From contig CAMNGO010000002.1 of NCBI GenBank assembly GCA_946538445.1, forward strand, positions 1 through 39,196: 39,196 nt of DNA. Reading direction: 5' to 3'. Shown here one piece after another: positions 32,390 to 39,196 of the stretch (its first letter is position 1; the number at the start of each line of letters is the position of its first letter). The notes below the pieces were generated by a model. That model was given only the letters and a program-made list of their open reading frames with translations, did not search any database and was not told where the DNA came from. Position numbers and translations under genes: made by a program. This DNA is from an uncultured Lachnospiraceae bacterium (lineage in GTDB: Bacteria > Bacillota > Clostridia > Lachnospirales > Lachnospiraceae).

Positions 32390-33289
32390 TTATAGATCTG
32401 TCATATTATTCAGGCAGGTCCTCATATCCTCCGGAAGATCTGCTTTTATGGTTCTTTCTTCCCCGGACAAAGGATGGGTAAAGCGGACCAGATGGGCGTG
32501 CAATGCTGCTCTTGCCATATTCCCTGCCGGTCCGTGCCCGTACAGGCTGTCCCCAAGCAGCGGGTGTCCGATCAGAGCCATATGGGAACGGATCTGATGC
32601 ATTCTTCCGGTGGCGATCCGAACCCGGCAGATGCTGAGATCATCCTGACGGTGAATAGCTTCATAGGAGGTGACAGCTTTCTTGTTTCCCGGGCGCATCT
32701 TGAGGAGGTGATCTTCCGGGTCCCTGTATTCCTCCATGGGAAGTTCTATGGTACCTTTCTCCAGTGGCAGATATCCCTCTGTGATCGCAAGGTACTCTTT
32801 TTCTATACTCTGTCCCAGGATCATCCTTCTGGCAATCAGCCCGTTTTTTGCGATACCTACGATGCCGGAAGTGTCCTTATCAAGCCGTCCCAGGAGGTGG
32901 ATGCTGCTCCGCTCTGCTTTTCCGTCAAAATAAGCCTGCAGGCCGTTGGCCAGGCTGTCCTGTCTGTGACCTGCGGATGGGTGACAGACCAGCCCTGCCG
33001 GTTTATTGATGAAGATCAGGTCCTCATCCTCATATAAGATAGCCAGTTCCATGGGGCAGGGCAGGATTCTTTTCTGCCGGTTTTCCGAATCATTTTTCAG
33101 GATCTTCAGAGTCTGCCCCTCCGCTACCCGGTGACGGACGGTAACTCTCTCGCCATCCAGGAGGATGCCTGCCGGATCCCATTTGACAGAACGGATCTTT
33201 GTGGTCGAAAGACCCAGGTCAGACCGGAGGATCGAAATCACTTCCCGCCCATGATCTTCTTTTTTTATGTGGTATTCCAGATATTGCAT
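32390..33289 (-). CDS. RluA-family pseudouridine synthase
   Basis: 299 residues. Converts uridine to pseudouridine in rRNA or tRNA. An N-terminal S4-like region (about 1-75: MQYLEYHIKKEDHGREVISILRSDLGLS) is followed by the catalytic domain with ILYEDEDLIFINKPAGLVCHPS and GRLDKDTSGI, whose Asp is the nucleophile; ATGRMHQIRSHMALIGHPLLGD follows. It resembles the RluD/YlyB-type of Firmicutes; exact target unknown. The start at 33289 is a judgement: the upstream AGGAGG is too far, and the nearer site is weak. A divergent small gene starts 75 bp away. Confidence 0.87.
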   Translation of the reverse strand: MQYLEYHIKKEDHGREVISILRSDLGLSTTKIRSVKWDPAGILLDGERVTVRHRVAEGQTLKILKNDSENRQKRILPCPMELAILYEDEDLIFINKPAGLVCHPSAGHRQDSLANGLQAYFDGKAERSSIHLLGRLDKDTSGIVGIAKNGLIARRMILGQSIEKEYLAITEGYLPLEKGTIELPMEEYRDPEDHLLKMRPGNKKAVTSYEAIHRQDDLSICRVRIATGRMHQIRSHMALIGHPLLGDSLYGHGPAGNMARAALHAHLVRFTHPLSGEERTIKADLPEDMRTCLNNMTDL

Positions 33290-33363
33290 AAGGCTTGTTT
33301 TCCAAATATGTGTTGTTTTCTCTCCTCCAATTATATAAAATGATGCTATATGGAGGTGATATC

Positions 33364-33540
33364 TTGGATATACAATGCACATCATGTGCCTATTATACTT
33401 ACGATGAAGACTATGAAGAATATCTCTGCGATTGCCAGATTGATGAAGACGATTATTATCGGATCATGCAGGGGAATTACAAGAGCTGTCCTTACTATCG
33501 TAACGGAGATGAATACGCCGTGGTAAGGAAACAGATCTGA
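33364..33540 (+). CDS. Small cysteine- and acid-rich protein (DUF6472-like)
   Basis: 58 residues, starting with TTG at 33364 and preceded by GGAGGTGA. The spacing CTSCAYYTYDEDYEEYLCDCQIDEDDYYRIMQGNYKSCPYYRNGDEY holds five cysteines (C-x2-C...C-x-C...C), a possible small metal-binding module. I recall a similar small family in Lachnospiraceae (DUF6472), but that is from memory. The function is unknown. It lies between two minus-strand genes with its own ribosome site. Confidence 0.65.
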   Translation: MDIQCTSCAYYTYDEDYEEYLCDCQIDEDDYYRIMQGNYKSCPYYRNGDEYAVVRKQI

Positions 33541-33549
33541 TCCCGGAGG

Positions 33550-33918
33550 TTAATCTGCGTAGAAGAAAACCCAGTCCTTAATAAGGTCATCCACATTTTC
33601 CACCAGCTTTGCCCGCTCTTTCTTTGTGGGGTTGGGTACATAGATTCCCCCGGAACAAACCACGGTTTTGCCGGTGGCTTTACATAACTTGTCCGCCACA
33701 TAGATACAGAAACTCTCCTCCGGGTTCTCCAGGGTGGAGATAATGGAGATGTCTGTGGCAGGTTCTTCCGGATTCTCAGGATTTTCAACAGCGGTTGCGT
33801 ATGCGATACATCCCAGGTAGGGATGATCTCCTCCGGTGAGTAAAATGTGAAGGTCTTCTCCTACAGGAGTGACCTCCATCTCAATCTTTGTGAATAACAG
33901 TACTCTGTGAAATTTCAT
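33550..33918 (-). CDS. LpdD-like protein (gallate decarboxylase D / prenyl-FMN accessory family)
   Basis: 122 residues. The stretch LHILLTGGDHPYLGCIAYATA matches the LpdD family, small subunits or chaperones linked to UbiD-type decarboxylases that use prenylated flavin. Further conserved parts: ISTLENPEESFCIYVADKLCKATGKTVVCSGGIYVPNPTKKE. No UbiD/UbiX gene is in the window, so it must act with a distant partner or otherwise. It is preceded by a structured 120-base leader. A role in aromatic acid decarboxylation fits the neighbouring CoA-ester island only loosely. Confidence 0.55.
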   Translation of the reverse strand: MKFHRVLLFTKIEMEVTPVGEDLHILLTGGDHPYLGCIAYATAVENPENPEEPATDISIISTLENPEESFCIYVADKLCKATGKTVVCSGGIYVPNPTKKERAKLVENVDDLIKDWVFFYAD

Positions 33919-33972
33919 ATTTATATCCTCATCTTTCTTCCTAATTCAATCCCGCCTGCAGAGGAGGAAGTC

Positions 33973-34050
33973 TCAATCAAATCTGATGATAGAATCAGTC
34001 TCTGACCGGGGATCTTCCCCTTTGTCAAAGATTGATTTTTTTAAAGTATA
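33973..34050 (-). promoter_or_regulatory. Promoter and structured leader of the LpdD-like gene
   Basis: On the minus strand TCGAAA-17-TATACT (-10 at 34050-34045) would start RNA near 34038. The leader then folds into a closed unit: outer stem TCAATC / GATTGA (34035-34030 and 33978-33973), a GGGGA / TCCCC hairpin and a CTGAT / ATCAG hairpin. A second, mutually exclusive pairing TCAG-AGA-CTGA overlaps the last hairpin. On the plus strand the outer stem ends in seven T. No known riboswitch class recognised. Confidence 0.4.
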
Positions 34051-34218
34051 CCATAAAACATAATTTTTTTCGATAAGATAGGGAAATGGCGCAAAAAATG
34101 TCAAAAAATTGAAATCAGGGATTTATTTATTTGAAATCTGTGTTAGAATGGTAACTATTCAGAGCCTGGGTGGGTTATGAATAGTTTAAAAATAATAATA
34201 TATTTAGGAGAGATACGT

Positions 34219-35604
34219 ATGGTTACAGTTCGAGAGATATATAAAGATCAGGAATCCTATGTAGGAAAGAAGATCACAGTGGGAGGATGGGTGAGAAGCA
34301 TCCGTGGATCCAAGCATTTCGGTTTTCTGGTGTTGCATGATGGTACTTTTTTTGAGACCCTTCAGGTTGTCTATGGGGAGCAGCTTTCCAACTTTGCCGC
34401 CATCTCCAAATGGAATGTAGGTTCGGCCGTTGTGGTGGAAGGTACCCTGGTTGCCACGCCGGATGCAAAGCAGCCTTTTGAGATCCAGGCAGACTCCATT
34501 GTTCTGGAGGGGGCTTCCGCTCCGGATTATCCCCTGCAGAAGAAAAGACATACTTTAGAGTATCTGCGCAGTATTTCCCATCTTCGTCCCAGGACAAACA
34601 CCTTCCAGGCTGTGTTCCGTGTTCGTTCCCTGGCTGCATTCGCCATCCATCAGTTCTTCCAGGAGCAGGGATATGTCTATGTACACACTCCTATCATCAC
34701 CGGAAGCGATGCCGAGGGTGCAGGTGAGATGTTCCAGGTGACCACTCTGGATCTGAATGATATTCCCAGAACAGAAGATGGTGCCGTGGATTACTCCCAG
34801 GACTTTTTTAACAAGAGCACCAATCTTACCGTAAGCGGACAGCTGAACGGTGAAGTATATGCCCAGGCCTTCCGCAATATCTATACATTTGGTCCGACCT
34901 TCCGCGCCGAGAATTCCAACACGGCCAGACATGCGGCAGAGTTCTGGATGATCGAGCCGGAGATGGCTTTCACAGATCTTGAGGGCGATATGGAAGTGGC
35001 GGAAGCCATGCTGAAGTATGTCATCCGTTATGTCCTGGAACATGCTCCGGAAGAGATGAATTTCTTCAATAAATTCATGGATAAGGGACTTCTGGACCGC
35101 CTTAATCATGTGGTGAATTCTGATTTCGGTGTTGTGACCTACACAGATGCCATAGAGATCCTGTCCAAAAATAATGATAATTTTGAATATAAAGTATCCT
35201 GGGGAACGGATCTTCAGACCGAGCATGAGCGTTATCTCACGGAACAGGTCTTCAAACGTCCGGTATTCGTCATCAACTACCCCAAGGATATCAAGGCTTT
35301 CTATATGAAGCTCAATGAGGACGGCAAAACCGTGGCTGCCATGGATTGCCTGGTTCCCGGTATCGGAGAGATCATCGGCGGCAGCCAGAGGGAGGATGAC
35401 TATGAAAAACTCCTGGCCCGCATCACTGAGACCGGCATGGCAAAAGAGACTTATGATTTCTACCTGGATCTTCGTAAGTACGGCTCCACCCATCATTCCG
35501 GCTTTGGATTGGGCTTTGAGCGCCTGATCATGTACCTTACCGGCGTAAGCAATATCCGTGACGTACTCCCATTCCCGAGGACCGTCAATAACTGTGAATT
35601 ATAA
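34219..35604 (+). CDS. asnS: Asparaginyl-tRNA synthetase
   Basis: 461 residues, full length. It charges tRNA-Asn. An N-terminal OB-fold anticodon domain (about 1-105, KKITVGGWVRSIRGSKHFGFLVLHDG) is followed by the class II core: motif 2 FGPTFRAENSNTARHAAEFWMIEPE and motif 3 GFGLGFERLIMYLTGVSNIRDVLPFPRT. The start at 34219 follows TAGGAG; the frame is open to 34177. The 300-bp upstream interval holds no T-box (no GGTGGNACCGCG element), so asparagine control by T-box is absent here. Confidence 0.95.
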   Translation: MVTVREIYKDQESYVGKKITVGGWVRSIRGSKHFGFLVLHDGTFFETLQVVYGEQLSNFAAISKWNVGSAVVVEGTLVATPDAKQPFEIQADSIVLEGASAPDYPLQKKRHTLEYLRSISHLRPRTNTFQAVFRVRSLAAFAIHQFFQEQGYVYVHTPIITGSDAEGAGEMFQVTTLDLNDIPRTEDGAVDYSQDFFNKSTNLTVSGQLNGEVYAQAFRNIYTFGPTFRAENSNTARHAAEFWMIEPEMAFTDLEGDMEVAEAMLKYVIRYVLEHAPEEMNFFNKFMDKGLLDRLNHVVNSDFGVVTYTDAIEILSKNNDNFEYKVSWGTDLQTEHERYLTEQVFKRPVFVINYPKDIKAFYMKLNEDGKTVAAMDCLVPGIGEIIGGSQREDDYEKLLARITETGMAKETYDFYLDLRKYGSTHHSGFGLGFERLIMYLTGVSNIRDVLPFPRTVNNCEL

Positions 35605-35625
35605 TCATGGGATAAATGAATGATC

Positions 35626-35675
35626 AAACCATCATATCTGAGGGGCCATTGCCTTTGGATGTGGTGGTTTTTTTC
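35626..35675 (+). terminator. Terminator after asnS
   Basis: Arms AAACCATCATATC (35626-35638) and GATGTGGTGGTTT (35658-35670) pair with two U-G, followed by TTTT. Confidence 0.65.
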
Positions 35676-35752
35676 TTGAATCCGGCCTGGTCCCTGCAGG
35701 GAAATCAGGAGGCCAAGCACAACAATTTACAGATAAACAGCATATATCTTGT

Positions 35753-35780
35753 TTGTATTTTCAGAAAGATGAGGTATAAT
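35753..35780 (+). promoter_or_regulatory. Promoter of the VWA-kinase genes
   Basis: TTGTAT at 35753-35758, 16-base spacer and TATAAT at 35775-35780. Leader of about 75 bases to the VWA start. Confidence 0.6.
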
Positions 35781-35861
35781 CATAATGAGTGTTCGAAGGG
35801 AAGTAGAACAGTACATAGATAAATCTCGATATGGACTATCGTTTTATATAGGAGGTATCAT

Positions 35862-36896
35862 ATGCCGAAATGGATAGATTTAAATGAGATGGATGACGAT
35901 CTTTTTCTGGACAGAAGGAACTTTGGAGGAAGAAGCGTGATCCAGGAGGAGCTGGCAGAAAAAGTCTCGGAATATTATAATCCTTCTCCCGATGAAAACC
36001 GTCAGTCCGCAGCAACGGCTGTCCCGGATGATGAGGAGGGATTTGTTCCCAGGAAATTATCCCTGCAGGATGATGATGATTTCCTTCCGGGAAGGAAGAG
36101 AGCATCAGCTTACCAGGCATCCGAGGAAGATTTCCTGGATGTCATGGAACCCGCCAAGAAGAGTATGACCATCTTCTTTCTGATCGATGTATCAAAGAGT
36201 ATGAAAGGGACCAAGATAGGATCCCTGAATTCTACGATGGAAGAGCTGCTGCCTGCCCTGATCGGTGTGGGTGAAGCATCCACGGATGTGAAGATTGCCG
36301 TGATGAAGTTTTCCACCCAGGTTAACTGGGTGACACCGGAGCCGGTGAAGATCGAAGATTATCAATATTGGAACCGGCTGGAGCCGGAAGGTCTGACTTT
36401 TATGGGAGATGCCTTCCTGGAACTGTCCAAGAAGTTATCCAGGAACAGCTTCCTGAATTCCCCTTCCCTGTCCTACGCACCGGTTATCTTCCTGCTGTCG
36501 GACGGAACCCCCAACGATAACTGGCAGAAAGGCCTGGAGACCTTGAAAGAAAACAAATGGTTTCAGTATGGCCTGAAGATTGCCCTGGGTATCGGGTCGG
36601 AAGTGGATATGGATGTGCTCCGTGCCTTTACCGGCAATGATGAGCTGGCCGTCCAGGCCAAGACTGCAGATCAGCTGAGAGAACTTGTGAAATTGCTGGC
36701 AGTGACTTCCTCACAGATCGGAAGCAAAAGCCTTGCCCTGGTGGATGACAGTCCCTCCATGAGAGGCAGCGCAGAAAGCAGGTCTTCCGCCCAGGCCAAG
36801 GAGAAGGTTCTGGTGGAGGAGATCCGTCAGGGAACCAGGGATATCCTGGGAGAAGCGGTGGACCTGGATACAGTGGACTTTGACGAAGGATGGTAA
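35862..36896 (+). CDS. VWA-domain protein (TerY-like)
   Basis: 344 residues. Residues 1-95 look disordered and acidic. Residues 100-290 form a von Willebrand A domain with an intact metal site: DVSKS (Asp109, Ser111, Ser113), Thr179 (EGLTFMG) and Asp214 (LSDGTPND). TerY-type VWA proteins are common beside kinases and phosphatases in tellurite/stress clusters, where they act as scaffolds; the last 45 residues are Ser-, Glu- and Asp-rich and may be a kinase target or dock (inference). AGGAGGT precedes the ATG. The kinase gene starts 9 bp after the stop. Confidence 0.85.
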   Translation: MPKWIDLNEMDDDLFLDRRNFGGRSVIQEELAEKVSEYYNPSPDENRQSAATAVPDDEEGFVPRKLSLQDDDDFLPGRKRASAYQASEEDFLDVMEPAKKSMTIFFLIDVSKSMKGTKIGSLNSTMEELLPALIGVGEASTDVKIAVMKFSTQVNWVTPEPVKIEDYQYWNRLEPEGLTFMGDAFLELSKKLSRNSFLNSPSLSYAPVIFLLSDGTPNDNWQKGLETLKENKWFQYGLKIALGIGSEVDMDVLRAFTGNDELAVQAKTADQLRELVKLLAVTSSQIGSKSLALVDDSPSMRGSAESRSSAQAKEKVLVEEIRQGTRDILGEAVDLDTVDFDEGW

Positions 36897-36905
36897 ACAA
36901 TTGAT

Positions 36906-38264
36906 ATGGGTATGAGAGAGTTAAAGATCGGCGAGCGCATCCCTGTTGAAAGAGGAGGGGAAGCCGTCGTATCCAGAGAATTAGGAAGAGGAGGTCAGGG
37001 TATCGTCTATCAGGTTCGTTACCGTGGCCGGGAATATGCCCTCAAGTGGTATTTTATCAGCAGGATCAGAGACCCGAAGGCATTTCGGGATAATCTGAGA
37101 AAAAATATAGAAGACGGTGCCCCAAATGACCAGTTTATCTGGCCCTTGTTCCTGACACAGACAAAACCCAACGGAGCCTTTGGTTATCTTATGGAGCTGG
37201 CCCCCAGGGGTTATGAGTCCTTCACGGATATCTACAACGGATATCGGTGGGAGAAGCCGCGGGCCAAAGGTCAGCCTGCCAGGAAAGTGACTGTGAGATT
37301 TGCTTCACTGGATGTCATGATCACCGCGGCGATCAATATCGTCAAAGCATTCAGGGCATTGCATCTGTGCGGTAAGAGCTATCAGGATTTGAATGACGGC
37401 GGATTTTTTATCGATGTCAGAACAGGCCATGTGCTGGTCTGCGATTGTGATAACGTGGCTGCCGACGGGGATAATTTCGGAATCGGTGGTATGCCGGGCT
37501 TCATGGCTCCGGAAGTGGTGAAGGGAATCACCAAGCCAAACGTGCTGACAGACCGCTATTCCCTGGCGGTTGTCCTGTTTAAACTCTTTTTCCGGGGGGA
37601 TCCCCTGGAGGGAAGCAAAGTTCTGCGCTGTGTGGTGATGACGGAGGAAAATGACCTGATTCACTATGGCAAAGATCCGGTCTTTGTCTATGATCCGGAG
37701 AATGCCTCCAACCGTCCTGTAAAAGGTGTTCATGATAACGTGATCCGCCTATGGCAGATCTATCCGGATTACATCCGGGAAGCATTTACCATCTCCTTTA
37801 CCTATGGGATCAAGGAACCAAACACAAGAATCATCGAGAAAAACTGGATCCAGATGCTGATCCAGCTGAAGCTGGATATCGTACATTGTACCTGTGGCAG
37901 AGTATCCTTCTCCTCCGCATTTACCCAGACCGGAAAGCATACCATGACCTGCGACCGATGTGGCACTATGATCTACACACTGGGTGTCAACGGGTTTGAG
38001 TTCCCTCTGATGCAGGGGGCAAGGCTGTATCGCTGTCTGACGGAGAAGAACAACGATGATTTCGAGACGGTGACCGGAGAAGTTATCGAGAACCGCCTGA
38101 AGAAAGGGCTTTTCGGCATCAAGAACCTGTCAAGGAAAACCTGGTCGGCCACATTCCCGGACGGGTCCGTCAAGGATGTGGGCCCCGGAAAAGGGGTTCC
38201 GATCTGGCAGGGGCTGAAGATTGATTTTGAAGATTCCGTCCATGGAGAGATCCTGGTGGGATAA
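36906..38264 (+). CDS. Ser/Thr-type protein kinase with C-terminal zinc ribbon
   Basis: 452 residues. Kinase domain about 20-300: glycine loop GRGGQGIVY, Lys47 (YALKWYF), catalytic Asp161 in YQDLNDGG (HRD-like without the following Asn), and the metal-binding CDCDN (Asp180/182) in place of DFG, then MAPEVVKG and TDRYSLAVVLFKLFF. The DCDN form is the one I associate with TerY-linked kinases. Then a four-Cys ribbon: Cys328, 330, 349, 352 (CTC...CDRC), followed by a beta-rich tail to 452. No membrane segment, so it is cytoplasmic. Probably works with the VWA protein, and with the pseudokinase paralogue that follows 19 bp later. Confidence 0.85.
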   Translation: MGMRELKIGERIPVERGGEAVVSRELGRGGQGIVYQVRYRGREYALKWYFISRIRDPKAFRDNLRKNIEDGAPNDQFIWPLFLTQTKPNGAFGYLMELAPRGYESFTDIYNGYRWEKPRAKGQPARKVTVRFASLDVMITAAINIVKAFRALHLCGKSYQDLNDGGFFIDVRTGHVLVCDCDNVAADGDNFGIGGMPGFMAPEVVKGITKPNVLTDRYSLAVVLFKLFFRGDPLEGSKVLRCVVMTEENDLIHYGKDPVFVYDPENASNRPVKGVHDNVIRLWQIYPDYIREAFTISFTYGIKEPNTRIIEKNWIQMLIQLKLDIVHCTCGRVSFSSAFTQTGKHTMTCDRCGTMIYTLGVNGFEFPLMQGARLYRCLTEKNNDDFETVTGEVIENRLKKGLFGIKNLSRKTWSATFPDGSVKDVGPGKGVPIWQGLKIDFEDSVHGEILVG

Positions 38265-38283
38265 AAGATTGAGTGTGATAGAT

Positions 38284-39196
38284 ATGAATAAGGATATGAT
38301 GGTTACCCTTTCCGATATTCGGGAGGAGATGCATCTGGTCAGGGATGAGGAAACCGGGAAAAAATTGTATCAGCCGGCCTATTTTTCCGATATGAAGACC
38401 CTGATCCAGGGAGCATATGCCTTTGCTTCTTTTTTCGAGAAGATGCATCTGCAGCAAAAAGTGTATGTGGGAAATGATCCCTCAGATTTCTGGTTTTCCC
38501 TGGAAAGCGGGGAGATGGAATACCGGGGGGAAGATGGATTTCAGGATATCTCGGAAGACGGGGAAGTTATTGTCTCCGACAGGGATGTGATCGGCATAAA
38601 TGAATATGCGGCCCCCGAACTGCTGGTGTCATTGAAAGAAGAGGAGACTCTTCATTTTAACGATGAGACGGACCGCTTTTTTATCTCGGTATTTCTTTTT
38701 GAATATTTTTTCCACACCGGGTCTCCCTTTGAGGGTAAGATGATGGTGAACCGCTGTTTCCTGTCCCCTCTGGAGAAGGAGCTTTACCGGTCGGACAAGG
38801 GAATCTTCTGCATGGATGCAGGAGAGCATGATAACCAGCCGGTCAAGGGGATCCAGGATAAACTGATCCGATACTGGAAAGCCTACCCGGACCTTTTACA
38901 GAAGATGTTTATGCGTGCCTTCATGGATGGCGGTACCTCCACATTTCTACGTCCTTCCGCGGTGGACTGGATGAAGGTGATGATCCATCTGCTCATGGAT
39001 TATAAAGAATGCTCCTGTGGATTTCACGGGTTCTCCTATACTTTGCCGGAGCAGGAGAATGGAACCAGGCTCTGTCCCAAGTGCGGAAAAGTGTATTATC
39101 CTCTGACAAATGGGATGGATACCCTCTGGCTGGCTGAAGGGCAGAAGCTGTATGAGTGCCAGACCGGAAGGGTTCCCTTTGACAAGGAGAAGGTGA
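38284..39196 (+). CDS. Pseudokinase paralogue of the preceding kinase (cut by window edge)
   Basis: 304 codons visible, open to the right edge. Start given at the ATG 38284; an in-frame TTG at 38269 has a GGTGGG site 7 bases upstream and could be used. The region from about residue 175 (PVKGIQDKLIRYWKAYPDLLQ) to the end aligns with the kinase before it (PVKGVHDNVIRLWQIYPDYIR), including the C-x-C...C-x2-C ribbon (CSC...CPKC). The N-lobe with the glycine loop and Lys is missing, and the place of YQDLND reads YVGNDPSD, so the catalytic Asp is lost. Probably a non-catalytic partner or regulator (inference). Confidence 0.75.
   Translation, partial: MNKDMMVTLSDIREEMHLVRDEETGKKLYQPAYFSDMKTLIQGAYAFASFFEKMHLQQKVYVGNDPSDFWFSLESGEMEYRGEDGFQDISEDGEVIVSDRDVIGINEYAAPELLVSLKEEETLHFNDETDRFFISVFLFEYFFHTGSPFEGKMMVNRCFLSPLEKELYRSDKGIFCMDAGEHDNQPVKGIQDKLIRYWKAYPDLLQKMFMRAFMDGGTSTFLRPSAVDWMKVMIHLLMDYKECSCGFHGFSYTLPEQENGTRLCPKCGKVYYPLTNGMDTLWLAEGQKLYECQTGRVPFDKEKV

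Noticed and set aside
33919..34218. T-box riboswitch before asnS
   Set aside because: No GGTGGNACCGCG-type element or specifier loop; GGGTGGGTTATG near 34168 is only a partial look-alike.
35785..35877. Small upstream ORF before the VWA gene (MSVRREVEQYIDK...)
   Set aside because: Starts at or before the likely transcript start, has no ribosome site and overlaps the VWA start.
1..39196. Mobile elements, CRISPR arrays, tRNA or rRNA genes
   Set aside because: No transposase, integrase, repeat-spacer array or RNA gene pattern was seen on either strand by eye.

Overview
The window reads as chromosome of an anaerobic, low-to-mid GC Firmicute, most likely a gut Lachnospiraceae. The signs are AGGAGG-type ribosome binding sites, occasional TTG/GTG starts, clostridial-type EtfBA and acyl-CoA dehydrogenases, and small lineage-typical proteins. 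I see no insertion sequence, phage gene, CRISPR array, rRNA or tRNA. Everything here rests on reading the sequence; no database search was run. Layout: (1) 1-9870 is mostly housekeeping. It holds an IspD/TarI-type cytidylyltransferase (cut by the left edge), an S1-domain RNA-binding protein, a FlK-type thioesterase, an RluF-like pseudouridine synthase, ligA, metA, an XRE-HD regulator with a perfect palindrome at its promoter, an unknown small protein, a secreted nuclease with a cysteine tail, coaD, coaE and a PaaI-type thioesterase. (2) 10086-24461 is a large catabolic island: an AroE-like dehydrogenase, EtfB, EtfA, three acyl-CoA dehydrogenases (ACADs), a degenerate Crh-like HPr protein, a membrane-anchored FKBP-type protein, a class III (CaiB/BaiF) CoA-transferase, an AMP-forming acyl-CoA ligase, a desulforedoxin-like cysteine-rich protein, and YkvI-type and GntP-type transporters. 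(3) 24557-27739 is regulatory and accessory: two divergent LysR regulators, a small charged protein and two tandem VOC-fold proteins. (4) 27926-32319 holds a DegV lipid-binding protein, a secreted fibronectin-like protein, an iron-dependent alcohol dehydrogenase and a LytTR regulator. (5) 32390-35604 holds an RluA-type synthase, a small Cys protein, an LpdD-like protein with a structured leader, and asnS. (6) 35862-39196 holds a VWA protein, a Ser/Thr-type kinase with a zinc-ribbon tail, and an N-lobe-less pseudokinase paralogue cut by the right edge. How the island may work (inference): a carboxylate enters through the GntP and/or YkvI carrier. The ligase primes it with CoA, and the CaiB-type transferase then recycles CoA from product to substrate. 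One or more ACADs with EtfBA oxidise or reduce C-C bonds of the CoA ester, and the AroE-like enzyme may handle a ring hydroxyl or keto group. The set parallels the caffeate (Car) and carnitine (Cai/Fix) systems, but it has three ACADs, no crt/hbd/thl, an AroE-like enzyme and an unfamiliar Cys-rich iron-type protein. The substrate cannot be read from sequence; a hydroaromatic acid (shikimate/quinate type) or an aryl-acrylate are candidates. Several genes of the island are separated by hairpins, so it looks like a string of separately tuned transcripts rather than one plain operon. The VWA-kinase-pseudokinase set at the right edge is the second system worth attention.
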